NCBI GenBank assembly: GCA_937916075.1
Contig: CALGHW010000391.1
Location: forward strand, 1 to 8,411
Direction of reading: 5' to 3'
Source of the DNA: an uncultured Prevotella sp.
Lineage (GTDB): Bacteria; Bacteroidota; Bacteroidia; Bacteroidales; Bacteroidaceae
DNA: 8,411 bases
The notes under the pieces were generated by a model. It had not been told where the DNA came from. It searched no databases and saw only the letters and a list, made by a program, of their open reading frames with translations. This document shows, in pieces, positions 7,106 through 8,411 of the stretch; position 1 is the first letter of the stretch; each line of letters starts with the position of its first letter. Both the position numbers and the translations under genes were made by a program.

Positions 7106-8299
7106 ATGAAGATTTTAGTATTAAACTGTGGTTCATCATCCATCAAGTATGCCCTGTACGACATGGACCACAAGAAGGTGATGACATCCGGCGGTGCCGA
7201 GCGTGTAGGTCTGGACGGTGCCTTTGTCAAGGTGAAACTGGCCGACGGCAGCAAGAAGCAGATTATGCACGACATCCCCGAGCACACCGAGGGCGTGAAG
7301 TTTATCTTCAGCCTGCTTACCGACCCTGAGATAGGTGTCATCAAGGACCTCAAGGAAATCGACGCCGTAGGCCACCGCATGGTGCATGGCGGAGAGAAGT
7401 TCAACAAGAGCGTGATTCTTACGCCCGAGGTGCTCAAGGCCTTTGAGGACGTGAGCGACCTGGCTCCGTTGCACAATCCGGCCAACCTGAAGGGTGTGCA
7501 TGCCGTGTCAGAGCTGATGCCTGGATTGCCTCAGGTGGGCGTGTTCGACACCGCCTTCCACCAGACCATGCCCGACTATGCCTATATGTACGCCATTCCC
7601 TATGAGCTGTATGAGAAGTATGGCATCCGTCGCTACGGCTTCCACGGCACCAGCCACCGCTATGTGTCACAGCGTGTGTGTGACTTCTTGGGCGTAAAGC
7701 CGGAGGAGAAGAAGATTATTACCTGTCATATCGGCAACGGCGGCAGCGTGGCAGCCGTGAAGTATGGCAAGTGCATGGACACTTCCATGGGTCTTACTCC
7801 GCTGGAGGGTGTGATGATGGGTACCCGCAGTGGCGACATTGACGGTGGTGCGGTATCTTTCATCGAGAAGAAGCTCAACCTCGATGCCGACGGTATCTCC
7901 AACCTGCTCAACAAAAAGAGCGGACTGGCTGGAGTGACAGGCATTTCGAGCGATATGCGCGAGGTTGACGCTGCGGCCAAGAAGGGTGACAAGCGGGCCA
8001 TCTTAGCCTTGGAGATGTATCATTACCGCATCAAGAAATATGTAGGCGCATACGCTGCAGCCATGGGTGGAGCGGATATCATCGTCTTCACCGCCGGTGT
8101 GGGCGAGAACCAGTCATCCATGCGTGCGGCCGTGTGCAAGGACATGGAGTGGATGGGGGTGAAGCTCGACGAGGCCAAGAATGACACCATTCACGGTGAG
8201 GAGGCCATCATCTCTACTCCCGACTCAAAGGTAACCGTTGTGGTTATACCGACCGATGAGGAACTGATGATTGCTACCGATACCATGAACCTGCTCTAA
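7106..8299 (+). CDS. ackA: Acetate kinase
   Basis: AckA converts acetyl phosphate and ADP to acetate and ATP (EC 2.7.2.1), completing the Pta-AckA pathway and yielding ATP by substrate-level phosphorylation; the reverse direction activates acetate. The 397 residues match the usual family length of about 400. Both acetate/butyrate kinase signatures are present: L-V-L-N-C-G-S-S-S-I-K (4-14) and V-G-H-R-M-V-H-G-G-E-K-F (88-99). Residues matching the Methanosarcina active site are N7, R91, D148 (F-D-T-A-F-H), H180 (G-F-H-G-T-S-H), R241 (G-T-R-S-G-D-I-D) and E385 (T-D-E-E). The nucleotide-binding G-N-G-G-S (211-215) and A-G-V-G-E-N (330-335) motifs are intact. The ATG follows an A-rich leader without Shine-Dalgarno. 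It lies 27 nt after pta, almost certainly in the same operon, and is followed by a hairpin terminator. Confidence 0.98.
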   Translation: MKILVLNCGSSSIKYALYDMDHKKVMTSGGAERVGLDGAFVKVKLADGSKKQIMHDIPEHTEGVKFIFSLLTDPEIGVIKDLKEIDAVGHRMVHGGEKFNKSVILTPEVLKAFEDVSDLAPLHNPANLKGVHAVSELMPGLPQVGVFDTAFHQTMPDYAYMYAIPYELYEKYGIRRYGFHGTSHRYVSQRVCDFLGVKPEEKKIITCHIGNGGSVAAVKYGKCMDTSMGLTPLEGVMMGTRSGDIDGGAVSFIEKKLNLDADGISNLLNKKSGLAGVTGISSDMREVDAAAKKGDKRAILALEMYHYRIKKYVGAYAAAMGGADIIVFTAGVGENQSSMRAAVCKDMEWMGVKLDEAKNDTIHGEEAIISTPDSKVTVVVIPTDEELMIATDTMNLL

Positions 8300-8327
8300 G
8301 CGACTTGGTGATATCAAGTAAAAACAA

Positions 8328-8370
8328 GAGGGAGGGTGCGTCAGAAAATGAATCTGACGCACCCTCCTTC
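8328..8370. terminator. Strong hairpin terminator after ackA, probably bidirectional
   Basis: GGAGGGTGCGTCAGA (8331-8345) and its exact reverse complement (8353-8367) form a 15-bp perfect stem with the 7-nt loop AAATGAA. Three further outer pairs (one G-U) extend it to 8328-8370. It begins 28 nt after the ackA stop. The + side downstream is only moderately T-rich (TTCCTGTATATATA), whereas on the - strand the stem is followed by CTTGTTTTTAC. It may therefore also terminate a converging - strand transcript entering from the right. Confidence 0.85.
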
Positions 8371-8411
8371 CTGTATATATATGAGTGAACCATATTCCTT
8401 CATATCTTGTT

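Noticed and set aside
8300..8320. CTTG...CAAG inverted repeat after ackA, considered as an FNR-like site
   Set aside because: The spacing does not fit TTGAT-N4-ATCAA, and the site is downstream of the operon rather than in a promoter.
8341..8403. 20-codon open frame on the - strand running through the terminator hairpin
   Set aside because: Its ATG is at 8403 and its stop at 8341, it passes through the stem, and it shows no resemblance to any protein; it is a chance frame.
1..8411. Search for CRISPR arrays, insertion sequences, tRNA/rRNA genes, phage or defence genes
   Set aside because: No regularly spaced repeats, transposase motifs, terminal inverted repeats or structural RNA signatures were seen; six housekeeping or metabolic genes account for nearly all the DNA.

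Overview
The window reads as ordinary chromosomal DNA from a member of the Bacteroidales, probably Bacteroidaceae or Prevotellaceae. Three things suggest this: the protein sequences resemble that group, there are no Shine-Dalgarno sequences (start codons follow A-rich leaders), and Bacteroidetes-type -7 promoter elements (TAnnTTTG) sit upstream of the transcription units. Coding DNA is GC-rich with many C/G third positions, while the short intergenic stretches are AT-rich. The genus cannot be fixed from the sequence alone.

Layout. Left edge, + strand: the 3' end of a glutamate racemase gene (murI; cell-wall D-glutamate), then after 15 nt a complete ABC transporter ATPase of the iron-siderophore/cobalamin/hemin type (380-1372) with a C-terminal extension and no partner permease in view. 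Next, behind its own probable promoter, comes a 554-residue YidE/YbjL/AspT-family membrane protein with two TrkA_C (RCK_C) domains (1467-3131). It converges with a long - strand gene for a DPE2-like 4-alpha-glucanotransferase (3139-5838: two N-terminal CBM20 starch-binding domains plus a GH77 catalytic domain carrying the DPE2-type insertion). The two stop codons are only 7 bp apart. A 229-bp divergent intergenic region separates malQ from the + strand pair pta-ackA (6068-7078 and 7106-8299), which ends at a strong hairpin terminator.

How the genes work together. The glucanotransferase would rework maltose and short maltodextrins from starch or glycogen breakdown. Pta and AckA convert acetyl-CoA into acetate with ATP formation, the end of the fermentation of those sugars. 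That malQ and pta-ackA share a divergent control region fits a saccharolytic fermenter, but co-regulation is inference. No mobile element, CRISPR array, rRNA/tRNA, phage gene or defence system was seen, and nothing here looks like an undescribed system. The oddities are modest: an ATPase with an atypical Q-loop and extra C-terminal domain, related palindromes at two promoters, an in-frame hexanucleotide repeat in malQ, a very tight convergent junction, and a long perfect terminator stem.
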